Of a DNA stretch of 64,000 bases, positions 1-8,058 are shown piece by piece. The position numbers were made by a program, and so were the translations under genes. Source of the DNA: JAWLCQ01 sp041687095 (GTDB lineage Bacteria; Planctomycetota; Phycisphaerae; SM23-33); the NCBI GenBank assembly GCA_041687095.1, contig JAWLCQ010000002.1, forward strand, positions 32,147-96,146, in the 5' to 3' direction. The notes beneath the pieces were generated by a model. It was not told the origin of the DNA. It worked only from the letters and a program-made list of their open reading frames with translations, and did not search any database. Each line of letters starts with the position of its first letter. Position 1 is the first letter of the stretch.

Positions 1-320
1 GGCATGGCGGCGACGACGGCCTCGGCGAGAAGGGTTTCGCTCTCGGTCGGGGCCCCATAGCACGTGCCGCGCAGAATGGCCTTTTGGATGGCGGTGGTGA
101 CGGCTTCGTGGGCATGGCCGAGGATGGCGGGCCCATAGCCCCCGACGTAGTCGATGTAGGTGTTGCCGTCGATGTCGGTGACAGTGCTGCCCTTGGCGGA
201 GGCGATGAAGACGGGGCTGCCGCCGACGGCGGCGAAGGCGCGGACGGGGGAGTTGACGCCCCCGACGAGGACCCGTTTCGCCCGTTCCCACGCCGCCTGC
301 GATTTCGCCGCTGGTTCCAT
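1..320 (-). CDS. hemL: Glutamate-1-semialdehyde 2,1-aminomutase, N-terminal part
   Basis: Only the first 106 codons are in the window; the gene runs off the left edge. The translation shows the HemL N-terminus: GGVNSPVRAF near residue 20, the GNTYIDYVGGYGPAILGHAH block and the RGTCYGAPTE substrate loop. The family is PLP-dependent and converts glutamate-1-semialdehyde to 5-aminolevulinate, the step after HemA (GtrR). The ATG at 320 lies only 6 bases after the stop of the precorrin-2 dehydrogenase gene, so the two are very likely one transcript, divergent from hemB. The PLP lysine lies outside the window and cannot be checked. Confidence 0.93.
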   Translation of the reverse strand, partial: MEPAAKSQAAWERAKRVLVGGVNSPVRAFAAVGGSPVFIASAKGSTVTDIDGNTYIDYVGGYGPAILGHAHEAVTTAIQKAILRGTCYGAPTESETLLAEAVVAAM

Positions 321-326
321 GCTGGA

Positions 327-947
327 CTACTGCTCCTGTAGCAGGGCCTCGAGCAGTGCGCCGAGGCCCGCGTCTCCTTTTTCGTCGAACGCCCGCGCGC
401 CCTCCGCACCGGCGAGGCGGCGGAGGAGGGCGGAGCGGCGGTGCGGGTCGCGCACGCGCCCCTGAATGGTATCGCGCAGGGATCCCAAGGCCCCCGCGAA
501 ATCCCCGACGTTTGCGGGCAGGGCATCGGCCAGGCGGTCCCGGATCGCCGCCGCCAGCGGGGGGGCGGTTCCGCCCGTCCCCACCGCGACGACCACCTCG
601 CCCCTCCGCTCGACCGCCGGGGCGTAGAAGTCGCAGTCCTCGGGCTGATCGACGGCGTTGACGAGCGCCCCGGCGGTTCGCGCATCGGCGGCGATGCGGG
701 CGTTGGTGGCCCGCTCGCCCGTGCAGGCGAAGACGAGGGCGGCCCCTGCGACGTCGTGGGGCTCGTACGGTCGGTGATGCACCTCCACCCCCGCGAGTTC
801 CGCGTCAGGGGGGAGGCGATCGGCGACGAGCGTCACCTTCGCCCCCGCGTCCAGCAGGGAGCGGACCTTGCGCATCCCCACCCTCCCCGCCCCCACGACG
901 AGGACGCGGCGGTGCTGGAGCTTCAACATGATCGGGTAGACCTGCAT
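327..947 (-). CDS. Precorrin-2 dehydrogenase (siroheme synthase N-terminal type, CysG-B/Met8-like)
   Basis: A 206-residue protein with an N-terminal Rossmann motif (VVGAGRVGMRKVRSLLDAGA, about residues 15-34), the block NAVDQPEDCDFYAPA and the following GTGGTAPPLA segment typical of the NAD-dependent precorrin-2 oxidase module. It oxidises precorrin-2 to sirohydrochlorin, and many members also insert iron to give siroheme. It lacks the SAM-methyltransferase half of full CysG; that activity is in the cobA-hemD fusion on the other strand. The start chosen is ATG 947 (MQVYP); a second in-frame ATG six codons on is also possible. In this locus it supplies siroheme to the Ahb enzymes. I see no repeat insertion in it. 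Confidence 0.9.
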   Translation of the reverse strand: MQVYPIMLKLQHRRVLVVGAGRVGMRKVRSLLDAGAKVTLVADRLPPDAELAGVEVHHRPYEPHDVAGAALVFACTGERATNARIAADARTAGALVNAVDQPEDCDFYAPAVERRGEVVVAVGTGGTAPPLAAAIRDRLADALPANVGDFAGALGSLRDTIQGRVRDPHRRSALLRRLAGAEGARAFDEKGDAGLGALLEALLQEQ

Positions 948-995
948 GGGCTCGATCTCCGAGCGGACAGTAGAACGCAAGGCGAAGCATTTTCC

Positions 996-1013
996 CAATT
1001 CGAAAATCGAAGC
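996..1013. repeat. Family B-like AT-rich repeat fragment
   Basis: In the otherwise GC-rich 123-base divergent gap between the precorrin-2 dehydrogenase gene and hemB there is a short AATTCGAAAATCGAAG tract. It matches the tract at the 5' end of the AhbD coding region (8017-8043). It is one short copy of a family whose longer copies lie inside hemA and hemC. Confidence 0.45.
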
Positions 1014-1053
1014 CCCTGCCCTCGCCCCCGCTCTGGTCGCTCGCGGCTGGGAA

Positions 1054-1062
1054 TGATACGAT
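1054..1062 (+). promoter_or_regulatory. hemB: Possible extended -10 element for the hemB operon
   Basis: TGATACGAT fits an extended -10 (TGn-TACGAT). Its expected start of transcription, about 7 bases downstream, falls next to the hemB ATG at 1071, which would make a leaderless or nearly leaderless mRNA. No convincing -35 is visible. Weak, from sequence only. Confidence 0.3.
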
Positions 1063-1070
1063 GGTGCTCG

Positions 1071-2072
1071 ATGGAACCCACCAACGGACATCCCATGCGT
1101 CGGCCGCGGCGGTGGCGGAGGAGCGAGGCGATGCGCGAGATGCTCGCGGCCGTCCGCGTGCCGCGCCAGTGCCTCGTTGCCCCGCTGTTCGTTCGGGGGG
1201 GGCAGGGGGTGCAGCGGGAGATCCCGTCCATGCCCGGGCAGTACCAGCTCTCCCCCGACACCGCCGTCGCCACCGCCCGCCGCCTCGCCGACAAGGGCCT
1301 CGGGGCGGTGTTGCTGTTCGGCATTCCCGAGCGCAAGGACGCCATCGGATCCTCCGCCTGGGACCCCGGGGAGTCCCTCCAGCGGGCGGTGGGGGAGATC
1401 AAACGCTCCGTCCCGGGCCTGCTGGTGGTCACCGACGTGTGCCTCTGCGAGTACACCGACCACGGGCACTGCGGGACGCTGTGCACCCGCCCCGACGGAT
1501 CGCCCGACGTGGACAACGACGCCACGCTCGAATCCCTCGCCCGCACCGCCCTGTCGCACGCGGAGGCCGGGGCGGACGTCGTCGCCCCCTCGGCGATGAT
1601 GGACGGGCAGGTCGCCGCCATCCGCTCCGCCCTCGATGCGGCCGACCACGCGGACACCGCCATCCTCGCCTATGCCGTCAAGTTCGCCTCCGCCCTGTAC
1701 GGGCCCTTCCGCGACGCCGCCGAGAGCCCCCCGCAGTTCGGCGACCGGCGGACGTACCAGATGGACTACCGCACCCCCCGCCAGGCCGGGATCGAGGCCG
1801 CCCTCGACGCCGACGAGGGCGCGGATATCCTCATGGTCAAGCCCGCCCTCGCCTACCTCGACGTCCTCGCCGACCTCCGCCGCCGCACCGACCTCCCCCT
1901 CGCCGCCTACGCCGTCAGCGGGGAGTACGCCATGCTCAAAGCCGCCGCCGCGAACGGATGGCTCGACGAGAAGGCGGCCGTGCTGGAGACCACCACCGCC
2001 CTCCGCCGCGCCGGGGCGGACCTGATCATCACCTACTACAGCGAACTGCTCACCGACTGGCTGCCAACCTGA
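1071..2072 (+). CDS. hemB: Delta-aminolevulinic acid dehydratase (porphobilinogen synthase)
   Basis: A 333-residue protein of normal HemB length. It condenses two ALA molecules to porphobilinogen. The zinc-type active-site cysteines are present as C124-x-C126-x7-C134 (DVCLCEYTDHGHCG). The two active-site lysines are K204 (KFASALYGPF) and Schiff-base K257 (LMVKPALAYLD). The start at ATG 1071 gives MEPTNGHPMRRPRRWRRSEAMR, the usual RxRRLR-type N-terminus. It is first in the plus-strand haem operon, and its stop overlaps the start region of hemA. It is the only plus-strand gene of the cluster with no repeat-derived insertion. Confidence 0.96.
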   Translation: MEPTNGHPMRRPRRWRRSEAMREMLAAVRVPRQCLVAPLFVRGGQGVQREIPSMPGQYQLSPDTAVATARRLADKGLGAVLLFGIPERKDAIGSSAWDPGESLQRAVGEIKRSVPGLLVVTDVCLCEYTDHGHCGTLCTRPDGSPDVDNDATLESLARTALSHAEAGADVVAPSAMMDGQVAAIRSALDAADHADTAILAYAVKFASALYGPFRDAAESPPQFGDRRTYQMDYRTPRQAGIEAALDADEGADILMVKPALAYLDVLADLRRRTDLPLAAYAVSGEYAMLKAAAANGWLDEKAAVLETTTALRRAGADLIITYYSELLTDWLPT

Positions 2073-3778
2073 ACATCTTCGTCCTGGGACTTTCGCACCA
2101 CACCGCTCCCGTGGCGGTGCGGCAGCGGTTCGCGCTGTCCGACGACCGCGCCCGCACCCTTCTCCGCGCCATCCACCACGACACCGTCCTGGAGGAGGCC
2201 CTCGTCCTGCAGACGTGCAACCGCACGGAGATCTACTTCGTCGCCCCCGACCCCGCCCCGGCCGTGCCGTATCTGCTGGGCCTCGTCGCCCGCACGACGG
2301 GCGCGGAATCGCCCCTCGATGCGGCCCTCCTGTACCGCCATGATCGCGAGGAGGCGGTGGGGCACCTGTTCCGCGTGGCGGGGGGGCTGGACTCGCAGGT
2401 CGTGGGCGAACCGCAGATCCTCGCTCAGCTCAAGACGGCCTACCGGGTGGCGTTGGAGGAGCGGACGGCCCGGTTCTTCCTCAACAAGCTCCTGCACGCC
2501 GCCTTCCGCGCCGGGAAGCGGGTGCGGACGGAGACGGAACTCAGCGGGGCCCTCAGCGTCCCCCGCGCCGCCGCCGCCCTCGTCCGCGAAACGCTGGGCG
2601 ACCCGGCCTCGCGGTCGGTCCTGCTGATCGGTGCGGGCCCAACCGCCGAACTCACCGCCCGAGCCCTGCTGCAGGCGGGCGTGCGGAAGCTCACCGTCGC
2701 CAACCGCTCCCTCCCCAACGCCCGCCTGCTGGCCGATCGGCTCCTGAACGAACCCCGCCCGGGGGAGAGCGCGACCGTCAGCCAGACGAGCGGCGCCCAA
2801 CCCTTCTCCCCCGGGGGAGCGGAGCGTGAACCCTTCTCCCCTGGGGGAGAAGATGTCGCGCAGCGACAGATGAGGGGGCGCTCGGAGGACGAGCAGGCGC
2901 CGGACACGGGCGACGGCTCTTCCTCTGGTGCGAGCCCACAGGCTTCCGCACCGCCGCCGACCTCCGGGCGCCCCCTCACCGCCCTCGCTGCGCTCGGGCA
3001 CCTCTCCCCGAGGGGAGAGGGGTCAGATCCCCTGCCGGACCTCGACTCCTGCCCCGCGCTGTCCCGCCACCGCCGCGCCTCTCATCGCTGCGAAGCGGAG
3101 ACCGGGGAGGGTATCACGGGATCCGCCAACGAAATCCCCGCCCCAATCCGCAATCCGCAATCCGCCATCCGCCATTCCGTTCTCGCCGTTTCCCTCGACA
3201 GCCTTCCCGACGCCCTGCGGTCCGTGGATGCGGTGCTGTCCGCGACGGGGTCGCCGACGGAGGTGCTGCGCTATGACGCTCTCGCCGCTCCGCTCCGCCG
3301 CCGCCGCCGTCCGCTGCTGCTCGTGGACCTCGCCGTCCCCCGTGACATCGACCCCCGCCTCGCCAAGCTGCCCTGCGTCACGCTCCGCACGCTCGACGAC
3401 CTGAACGCCATCCTCGCCGACCACCGCCGGCGACAGGACCGCCACCTCCCCCTCGCCGAGGCCATCCTCGCCGAGGAAACCGGCGACTTCGCCCGCTGGA
3501 TCGACACGCTCCAGGTCACCCCGGCCATCAAGCTCCTCAAACGCCGCTTCGCCGAACTGCACCAGCGCGAGACCCGCCGCTACGCCTCCCGCTTCGTCGC
3601 CAACCATGCCTCCGAGGAACTCGAACGCTTCGCCCGCTCCCTCGCCAACAAGATCCTCCACCACCCCATCGCCTACCTCCGCGACACCGCCCGCACCGGG
3701 ACGCTCAGCGATCAGCTCTCCGCCGTCGAGACCGTGCGGCGGATGTTCGACCTCGACGAGCCGGAGCCCGACGCATGA
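2069..3778 (+). CDS. hemA: Glutamyl-tRNA reductase with a large repeat-derived insertion
   Basis: NADPH-dependent reduction of glutamyl-tRNA to glutamate-1-semialdehyde, the entry to C5-pathway tetrapyrroles. The N-terminus NIFVLGLSHHTAPVAVRQRF, catalytic C50 in LQTCNRTE, GGLDSQVVGEPQILAQLK and the Rossmann motif LLIGAGPTAELTARAL are clear. The C-terminal dimerisation helices are intact. About 569 residues, against about 420 for the family. The excess is one in-frame insert, roughly residues 229-370 (2755-3180), between ADRLLNE and SVLAVSLDSL in the NADPH domain, made of a family A repeat and a family B tract. There is no ATG at the start: the best fit is CTG at 2069, overlapping the hemB stop as CTGA. 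The stop overlaps the hemC ATG (ATGA). The frame is open throughout, so I read it as intact rather than a pseudogene. Confidence 0.92.
   Translation: MNIFVLGLSHHTAPVAVRQRFALSDDRARTLLRAIHHDTVLEEALVLQTCNRTEIYFVAPDPAPAVPYLLGLVARTTGAESPLDAALLYRHDREEAVGHLFRVAGGLDSQVVGEPQILAQLKTAYRVALEERTARFFLNKLLHAAFRAGKRVRTETELSGALSVPRAAAALVRETLGDPASRSVLLIGAGPTAELTARALLQAGVRKLTVANRSLPNARLLADRLLNEPRPGESATVSQTSGAQPFSPGGAEREPFSPGGEDVAQRQMRGRSEDEQAPDTGDGSSSGASPQASAPPPTSGRPLTALAALGHLSPRGEGSDPLPDLDSCPALSRHRRASHRCEAETGEGITGSANEIPAPIRNPQSAIRHSVLAVSLDSLPDALRSVDAVLSATGSPTEVLRYDALAAPLRRRRRPLLLVDLAVPRDIDPRLAKLPCVTLRTLDDLNAILADHRRRQDRHLPLAEAILAEETGDFARWIDTLQVTPAIKLLKRRFAELHQRETRRYASRFVANHASEELERFARSLANKILHHPIAYLRDTARTGTLSDQLSAVETVRRMFDLDEPEPDA
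2801..3030 (+). repeat. Family A palindromic repeat element, copy 1 (inside hemA)
   Basis: A roughly 230-base mosaic containing CCCTTCTCCCCTGGGGGAGA, a central AGATGAGGGGGCGC, and CTCCGGGCGCCCCCTCACC followed by ACCTCTCCCCGAGGGGAGAGG-type arms; several arms pair with each other. Thirty-one bases (2827-2857) are identical to 9381-9411 in copy 2. It is read in frame as ...EPFSPGGEDV...QMRGR...TSGRPLT.LAALG...LSP.GEG, the same frame as copy 2. Confidence 0.88.
3144..3179 (+). repeat. Family B tandem tract (AATCCGC type) inside hemA
   Basis: A tandem of 7-base units AATCCGC with variants (ATCCGCC), translated as NPQSAIR. It closes the hemA insert just before the conserved block resumes. Related tracts flank the hemC insert and lie at the 5' end of the AhbD ORF. 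Confidence 0.75.
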
Positions 3779-5079
3779 GCCCGCTGGTCATCGGCACGCG
3801 GGGATCCGAACTCGCCCTCTGGCAGGCGGGGTTCGTCCGCGACGCGCTGCAGCGGGCGCACCCCGGGCTCGACGTCCGCCTGCAGATCATCGCCACCCGC
3901 GGGGACATCGCCCTGGAGCAGCCCACCCATGCTTCGCTCGACAAGGGCCTGTTCACCACGGAGATCCAGGACGCCCTGCGCGGGGGCGAGATCGACCTGG
4001 CGGTCCACTCCCACAAGGACCTGCCCACCCGCAGCCCCGAGGGGCTGGTGGTGGCGGCGATCCCGCAGCGCGAGGATCCTTCCGATGCGCTCGTGCTCCG
4101 GGAGGGACTTGCAGGGGGCGATTTCGGATTTGGGATTTGGGATTTCGGATCTGCGGAGGTGACGGATTCGAATCCCCGGGCGAGTTCGGGACCGGATGGA
4201 GAGGGGACGCAACAGACGCCAAATGGCAAGCCCCTGCAGGATCGCGAGCAAGGTCCGACACGCGCTTGCGATCTGGCGTCTGTTCCTCCGAACAAGAGCA
4301 ACCCCCATCGCGCAGCGGAACCTTCGGAAGGAGCGCCTGTTCAAATCCGAAATCCGAAATCCGAAATCCGAGATTTCCCCCTTGTTCCCGAGGGGGCAGA
4401 GATCCTCACGGGTTCGCTCCGTCGCGGGGCGCAGTTGCTACACCTGCGCCCGGACCTGAAGGTCCTGCCCGTCCGGGGCAACGTCCCGACGCGCCTGCGG
4501 AAGCTCGACGAGGGCGGGGCGTGCGGGATCGTCCTCGCCCTGGCGGGGCTGCGGAGGCTGGGCCTGGAGCACCGCGTCTCGCTCCGCCTGGACCCGGGGC
4601 ATTTCGTCCCCGCCTGCGGGCAGGGGGCGCTGGCCATCGAGGTCCGCCGCGACGACGCTCGGGTACGGGACCTGATCGAAGCCATCGATGACCGATCCTC
4701 CCACCTCGCCGTCCTCTGCGAGCGGTCCTTCCTCGCCCTCCTCCACGCCGGCTGCCGCGCCCCCGTCGGTGCCTACGCGCGGTTCGGGAACGCCTCCCCG
4801 TGCGCCTCCCCCAAGCCCACCGACTGCGTCGGTGGGATCCCGTCGACCCCGGTCAATCCCCCGGACACGCGAAATGCTTCCCTCACCGTCACGGGCGTCA
4901 TCGCGTCGCCCGATGGTTCGCGACTCTTCCGCGACACGCTCACCGCTCCTGTCACCGGCCGCGACTCCGCCATCGCCCTGGGCGAGTCCCTCGCGGAACG
5001 CCTGCTGTCGGCCGGTGCGGGGGCCGTGCTCGACGAGGCGGGCGTGCGGGCCCCGCGGGGCAACGGGGGCGGATCGTGA
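3775..5079 (+). CDS. hemC: Hydroxymethylbilane synthase with two repeat-derived insertions
   Basis: Polymerises four porphobilinogens into hydroxymethylbilane. Conserved blocks: GTRGSELALWQAGFV, VHSHKDLPT with the catalytic aspartate, LTGSLRRGAQLLHLRPDLKV, VRGNVPTRLRKLDEGG, PACGQGALAIEVR and the cofactor cysteine in HAGCRAPVGAYA. It is 434 residues against about 310 for the family. Insert 1, about residues 113-201 (4114-4380), lies between DALVLREG and the VPEGAEILTGSLRR block. Insert 2, about residues 337-370 (4786-4884), lies after GAYA in domain 3 and carries a family C palindrome. Both inserts sit where family members have loops. ATG 3775 overlaps the hemA stop; the stop overlaps the GTG of the next gene (GTGA). 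Confidence 0.94.
   Translation: MSPLVIGTRGSELALWQAGFVRDALQRAHPGLDVRLQIIATRGDIALEQPTHASLDKGLFTTEIQDALRGGEIDLAVHSHKDLPTRSPEGLVVAAIPQREDPSDALVLREGLAGGDFGFGIWDFGSAEVTDSNPRASSGPDGEGTQQTPNGKPLQDREQGPTRACDLASVPPNKSNPHRAAEPSEGAPVQIRNPKSEIRDFPLVPEGAEILTGSLRRGAQLLHLRPDLKVLPVRGNVPTRLRKLDEGGACGIVLALAGLRRLGLEHRVSLRLDPGHFVPACGQGALAIEVRRDDARVRDLIEAIDDRSSHLAVLCERSFLALLHAGCRAPVGAYARFGNASPCASPKPTDCVGGIPSTPVNPPDTRNASLTVTGVIASPDGSRLFRDTLTAPVTGRDSAIALGESLAERLLSAGAGAVLDEAGVRAPRGNGGGS
4121..4376. repeat. Nested inverted-repeat element inside hemC (family B arms)
   Basis: The outer arms are family B tracts in opposite orientation: GGATTTGGGATTTGGGATTT at the left and AATCCGAAATCCGAAATCCG at the right. Inside them a second inverted pair, ACAGACGCCA (4212-4221) and TGGCGTCTGT (4274-4283), encloses an AAGC/GCTTGCG core. 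The whole element is translated without a stop. Confidence 0.85.
4816..4836 (+). repeat. Family C palindrome in hemC
   Basis: A 21-base near-perfect palindrome with core CCACCGACTGCGTCGGTGG, read as PTDCVGG. The best-conserved of five copies in the haem locus. Confidence 0.8.
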
Positions 5080-6719
5080 GCGTTGGGCGCGTCTATCTCG
5101 TCGGTGCGGGCCCGGGGGATCCGGGCCTGTTCACCCTTCGCGGGGCGCAGTTGCTCGCCCTCGCCGACGCCGTCGTCTACGATCGCCTCGTCCCGCCCTC
5201 GCTGCTCGATCTCTGCCGCCCCGACGCCCAGCGGATCTACGTCGGGAAGCGCCCCGACGCGCACACGCTCCCGCAGGAGCGGATCAACGCCCTGCTCGTC
5301 GAACTCGCCCGCGAGGGCAAATGCGTCGTGCGGCTCAAGGGGGGGGATCCGTTCGTGTTCGGGCGCGGAGGGGAGGAGGCCGCCGAACTCGCCGATGCGG
5401 GCATCCCCTTCGAGGTCGTCCCCGGGGTGACGGCCGGCATCGCGGCGCCGGCGTATGCGGGCATCCCCGTTACTGATCGCCGCTGCGCGGGGGCTTTCGC
5501 CCTCATCACCGGGCACGAGACGCCCGATCGCGAGGGCTCGCTGCTGGACTGGGGCGCCTTGGCGAAGTTCCCGGGGACGCTGGCGTTCTACATGGGCGTG
5601 GGGCGCCTGGCGGAGATCTGCGAGCGGCTGATCACGGCGGGCAGGTCGCCCGACACGCCCGCGGGCGTCATTGAGCAGGGCACGACGGTGCGGCAGCGGA
5701 CGGTGACGGGCACGTTGGTCACGCTGCCCGACGCGGTGCGGGAGGCAAGCATTGCCCCCCCCGCCATGATCGTCGTCGGGGAGGTCGTCGGCCTGCGCGA
5801 GCACCTGGCGTGGTTCGAGAAGCGCCCGCTCTTCGGGCAGTGCATCGCCGTCACCCGCGCCCGCCAGCAGGCCGGGCCCATGATCGACCAGCTCCGCGAG
5901 TTGGGGGCGGAGGTTCTCGAAACCCCCGCCATCCGCATCGCACCGCCCGAAGACCCCGCCCCCCTCGCCGCCGCCGTGCACACGGCGTGCGAGGGCGGGT
6001 TCGACTGGATCGTCTTCACCAGCGTCAACGCGGTGGATGCGTTCTTCACAGCGCTGGCGGAGCCGGATGCAAGCGAAGCCCGCGAGCCCTGTAAGGCCAT
6101 CTCCCCGACGCAGTCGGGGGGCGTTGCAGACGCGCGGGATCGCGAACCCCGGTGCGGGGCGAGATCGACTCCGCCCCTCGACGCCCGCGCCCTGCACAGG
6201 GTCCGCCTGTGCGCAATCGGGCCCGTCACCGCTGATCGCCTGCGGGCGTACGGCCTGCGGGCCGATGCGGTCCCCGCCCGCTTCGTCTCCACGGAGATCG
6301 CCCCGCTGCTGGTGACGACGGGGGAGCTACGGAACCAGCGGGTGCTGCTCCCGCGGAGCGATCTCGCCCCGCCCGACCTCGCCCGCGCCCTCACCGCCCG
6401 CGGGGCCCGTGTCACCGATGTCATCGCCTACCGCACCCTCTCCGATCCGGGTGCGTGCGCCCCGCTCGTCGAGCGCCTCGCGGAGGGGACGGTGGACTGG
6501 ATCACCTTCACCAGTTCGTCCACCGTCACCCACCTCCTCGCCGCCGTCGGACCCGACGCCGTCGCCCGCTCCCGCGCCCGCCTCGCCAGCATCGGGCCCA
6601 CCACCTCCCAGACGCTCCGCGAAAATGGCCTCTGCCCGGCCGTAGAGGCCGATCCGCATACCGGCGCGGCCCTCGTAACCGCTATACTGGAGGCACGAAT
6701 GCGGGAGGCGACGGAGTGA
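5076..6719 (+). CDS. cobA-hemD: Fused uroporphyrinogen-III C-methyltransferase / uroporphyrinogen-III synthase
   Basis: The N-terminal half (about residues 1-255) is SUMT (CobA): VYLVGAGPGDPGLFTLRG, YVGKRPDAHTLPQ, VRLKGGDPFVFGRGGEE and the PGVTAGIAAPAYAGIPVTDR block. It makes precorrin-2 with SAM. The C-terminal half is HemD, with VTRARQQAGPMIDQLRELGA, FDWIVFTSVNAVDAFF, CAIGPVTADRLRAYGL and WITFTSSSTVTHL; it cyclises hydroxymethylbilane to uroporphyrinogen III. CobA-HemD fusions are known elsewhere. An insert of about 38 residues (6063-6175) splits the HemD part between FFTALAEP and LHRVRLCAIGP and contains an inverted family C palindrome. The start is GTG 5076, overlapping the hemC stop; the stop overlaps the ahbC GTG. 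Confidence 0.95.
   Translation: MSVGRVYLVGAGPGDPGLFTLRGAQLLALADAVVYDRLVPPSLLDLCRPDAQRIYVGKRPDAHTLPQERINALLVELAREGKCVVRLKGGDPFVFGRGGEEAAELADAGIPFEVVPGVTAGIAAPAYAGIPVTDRRCAGAFALITGHETPDREGSLLDWGALAKFPGTLAFYMGVGRLAEICERLITAGRSPDTPAGVIEQGTTVRQRTVTGTLVTLPDAVREASIAPPAMIVVGEVVGLREHLAWFEKRPLFGQCIAVTRARQQAGPMIDQLRELGAEVLETPAIRIAPPEDPAPLAAAVHTACEGGFDWIVFTSVNAVDAFFTALAEPDASEAREPCKAISPTQSGGVADARDREPRCGARSTPPLDARALHRVRLCAIGPVTADRLRAYGLRADAVPARFVSTEIAPLLVTTGELRNQRVLLPRSDLAPPDLARALTARGARVTDVIAYRTLSDPGACAPLVERLAEGTVDWITFTSSSTVTHLLAAVGPDAVARSRARLASIGPTTSQTLRENGLCPAVEADPHTGAALVTAILEARMREATE
6103..6119 (-). repeat. Family C palindrome in the hemD part
   Basis: Core CCCCGACGCAGTCGGGG, the reverse orientation of the hemC copy, read as SPTQSGG. 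It sits inside the HemD insert. Confidence 0.7.
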
Positions 6720-7999
6720 TCGGAATCTCAAAACTCTACTGCGGCAGCATCGAGCCCTCCGACGCCCTGCGCTATGGGAGCGCAGAGGAGGTCCGCGGCG
6801 GCGCTTCCAACGGACGGACTGCGCATCCCACCGACGCCGTCGGTGGGCTTGCCGCCGATCCCCACGGACGGTCGGAGCACGGGGCTCGCCACCATCGTCC
6901 CCCGCGCGAGCGCAAGCCCGTTGTCGTCTGGAACTGCACCCCCCGCTGCAACCTCCGCTGCGTACACTGCTACTCCCACAGCGACCCGGCCCGCACGGCG
7001 GCCGAACTGTCCACCACCCAGGCCGAGGCCATGTTCTCCGACCTCGCCGCCTTCGGGGCCCCCGTGATCCTCTTCTCCGGCGGCGAGCCGCTCCTCCGCC
7101 CCGACCTGCTGCCCCTCATCGAGCGGGCGTCGCGGCTGGGCTTGCGGACGGTCGTGTCCACCAACGGAACGCTGCTGACCCCCGACCTCGCCGCCCGCCT
7201 CCGCGACGCGGGCATTGCCTACGTGGGCGTTTCGCTCGACGGGGTGGGGGCGGCCAATGACCGCTTCCGCGGCGTGGACGGAGCGTTCGAGCGGGCGCTT
7301 GCGGGCATCCGCCACTGCCGATCCGCCGGGGTCCGCACCGGCCTGCGCTTCACCGTCACCCGCCGCAACCTCCCCGAGGTGCCCGGTGTGCTGGACCTGC
7401 TCGCCCGCGAGGGCATTCCCCGCGCGTGCTTCTACCACCTGGTCTATGCGGGGCGGGGTTCGGACCTCGTCGGTGAGGACCTCGACGGGGCTCAGACGCG
7501 CGCCCTGCTGGATCTGCTCATCGATCGCACGGCCGCCATGCACCGCAGCGGGCACCCCGTCGAGGTCCTCACCGTCAACAACGCCGCCGACGGGCCCTAC
7601 GTCTACCTCCGCATGCTCCGCGAGGGGCACGCGCGGGCGGGGGAGGCGCTGTCGCTGCTGCGGCGAAGCGGGGGGGATGCGACGGGCAGCGGGATCGCGT
7701 GCGTGTCGTGGGACGGGACGGTCCACCCCAGCCAGTTCTGGCGGGGCGTGTCGCTGGGCAACGTCACCGAGCGCCCGCTGTCGCAGATCTGGACGGACCC
7801 GTCCATCGAGCTGTTGGCGAAGCTGCGGGACAAGCCCGCCCACGTGCACGGGCGCTGCGAGCGCTGCCGCTTCCTGCCCGTGTGCGGCGGCAACTCCCGC
7901 ATCCGCGCCGAGGCGGTGACGGGCGACCTGTGGGCGTGCGACCCGGCATGCTACCTCACCGACGACGAGATCGCCGGCGACCTCCCGGCGGATCGCTAG
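6716..7999 (+). CDS. ahbC: AhbC-type radical SAM enzyme (12,18-didecarboxysiroheme deacetylase)
   Basis: The N-terminus IGISKLYCGSIEPSDALRYG is diagnostic of AhbC, followed by the radical SAM cluster motif CTPRCNLRCVHCY and GGEPLLRPDLL. The C-terminal auxiliary-cluster region has CERCRFLPVCGGNSRIRAEA and CDPACY. In the Ahb route it removes the two acetate side chains of didecarboxysiroheme to give Fe-coproporphyrin III. It is 427 residues against about 390 in the family. The excess is an insert at about residues 22-60 (6780-6895), between LRYG and RKPVVVWNC, with a family C palindrome. The GTG start at 6716 overlaps the stop of cobA-hemD by 4 bases. The haem-d1 enzyme NirJ is the closest alternative, but the IGISKLYCG N-terminus and the neighbours favour AhbC. 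Confidence 0.9.
   Translation: MIGISKLYCGSIEPSDALRYGSAEEVRGGASNGRTAHPTDAVGGLAADPHGRSEHGARHHRPPRERKPVVVWNCTPRCNLRCVHCYSHSDPARTAAELSTTQAEAMFSDLAAFGAPVILFSGGEPLLRPDLLPLIERASRLGLRTVVSTNGTLLTPDLAARLRDAGIAYVGVSLDGVGAANDRFRGVDGAFERALAGIRHCRSAGVRTGLRFTVTRRNLPEVPGVLDLLAREGIPRACFYHLVYAGRGSDLVGEDLDGAQTRALLDLLIDRTAAMHRSGHPVEVLTVNNAADGPYVYLRMLREGHARAGEALSLLRRSGGDATGSGIACVSWDGTVHPSQFWRGVSLGNVTERPLSQIWTDPSIELLAKLRDKPAHVHGRCERCRFLPVCGGNSRIRAEAVTGDLWACDPACYLTDDEIAGDLPADR
6827..6847 (+). repeat. Family C palindrome in ahbC
   Basis: Core CCACCGACGCCGTCGGTGG, read as PTDAVGG, the same frame and orientation as the hemC copy. Confidence 0.75.
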
Positions 8000-8016
8000 C
8001 GCCTGTAAGCGAGCAA

Positions 8017-8043
8017 TCGAAAATCGACAATCGAAACTCGAAA
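8017..8043 (+). repeat. Family B-like tract at the 5' end of the AhbD ORF
   Basis: TCGAAAATCGACAATCGAAA followed by CTCGAAAA, an AT-rich tandem between the ahbC stop and the first conserved AhbD residues. It resembles the tract at 996-1013. It occupies the place where the AhbD start codon should be. Confidence 0.55.
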
Positions 8044-8058
8044 ACCTCCCCCCCTCGC

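Noticed and set aside
2755..3180. hemA could be a pseudogene disrupted by an insertion
   Set aside because: The frame is open from the N-terminal to the C-terminal conserved blocks and both domains are intact, and the same kind of insert occurs in other intact genes of the operon.
4160..4190. tRNA-like T-loop (GGATTCGAATCC) in the hemC insert
   Set aside because: No acceptor, D or anticodon stems can be drawn around it; it lies within coding sequence and a repeat.
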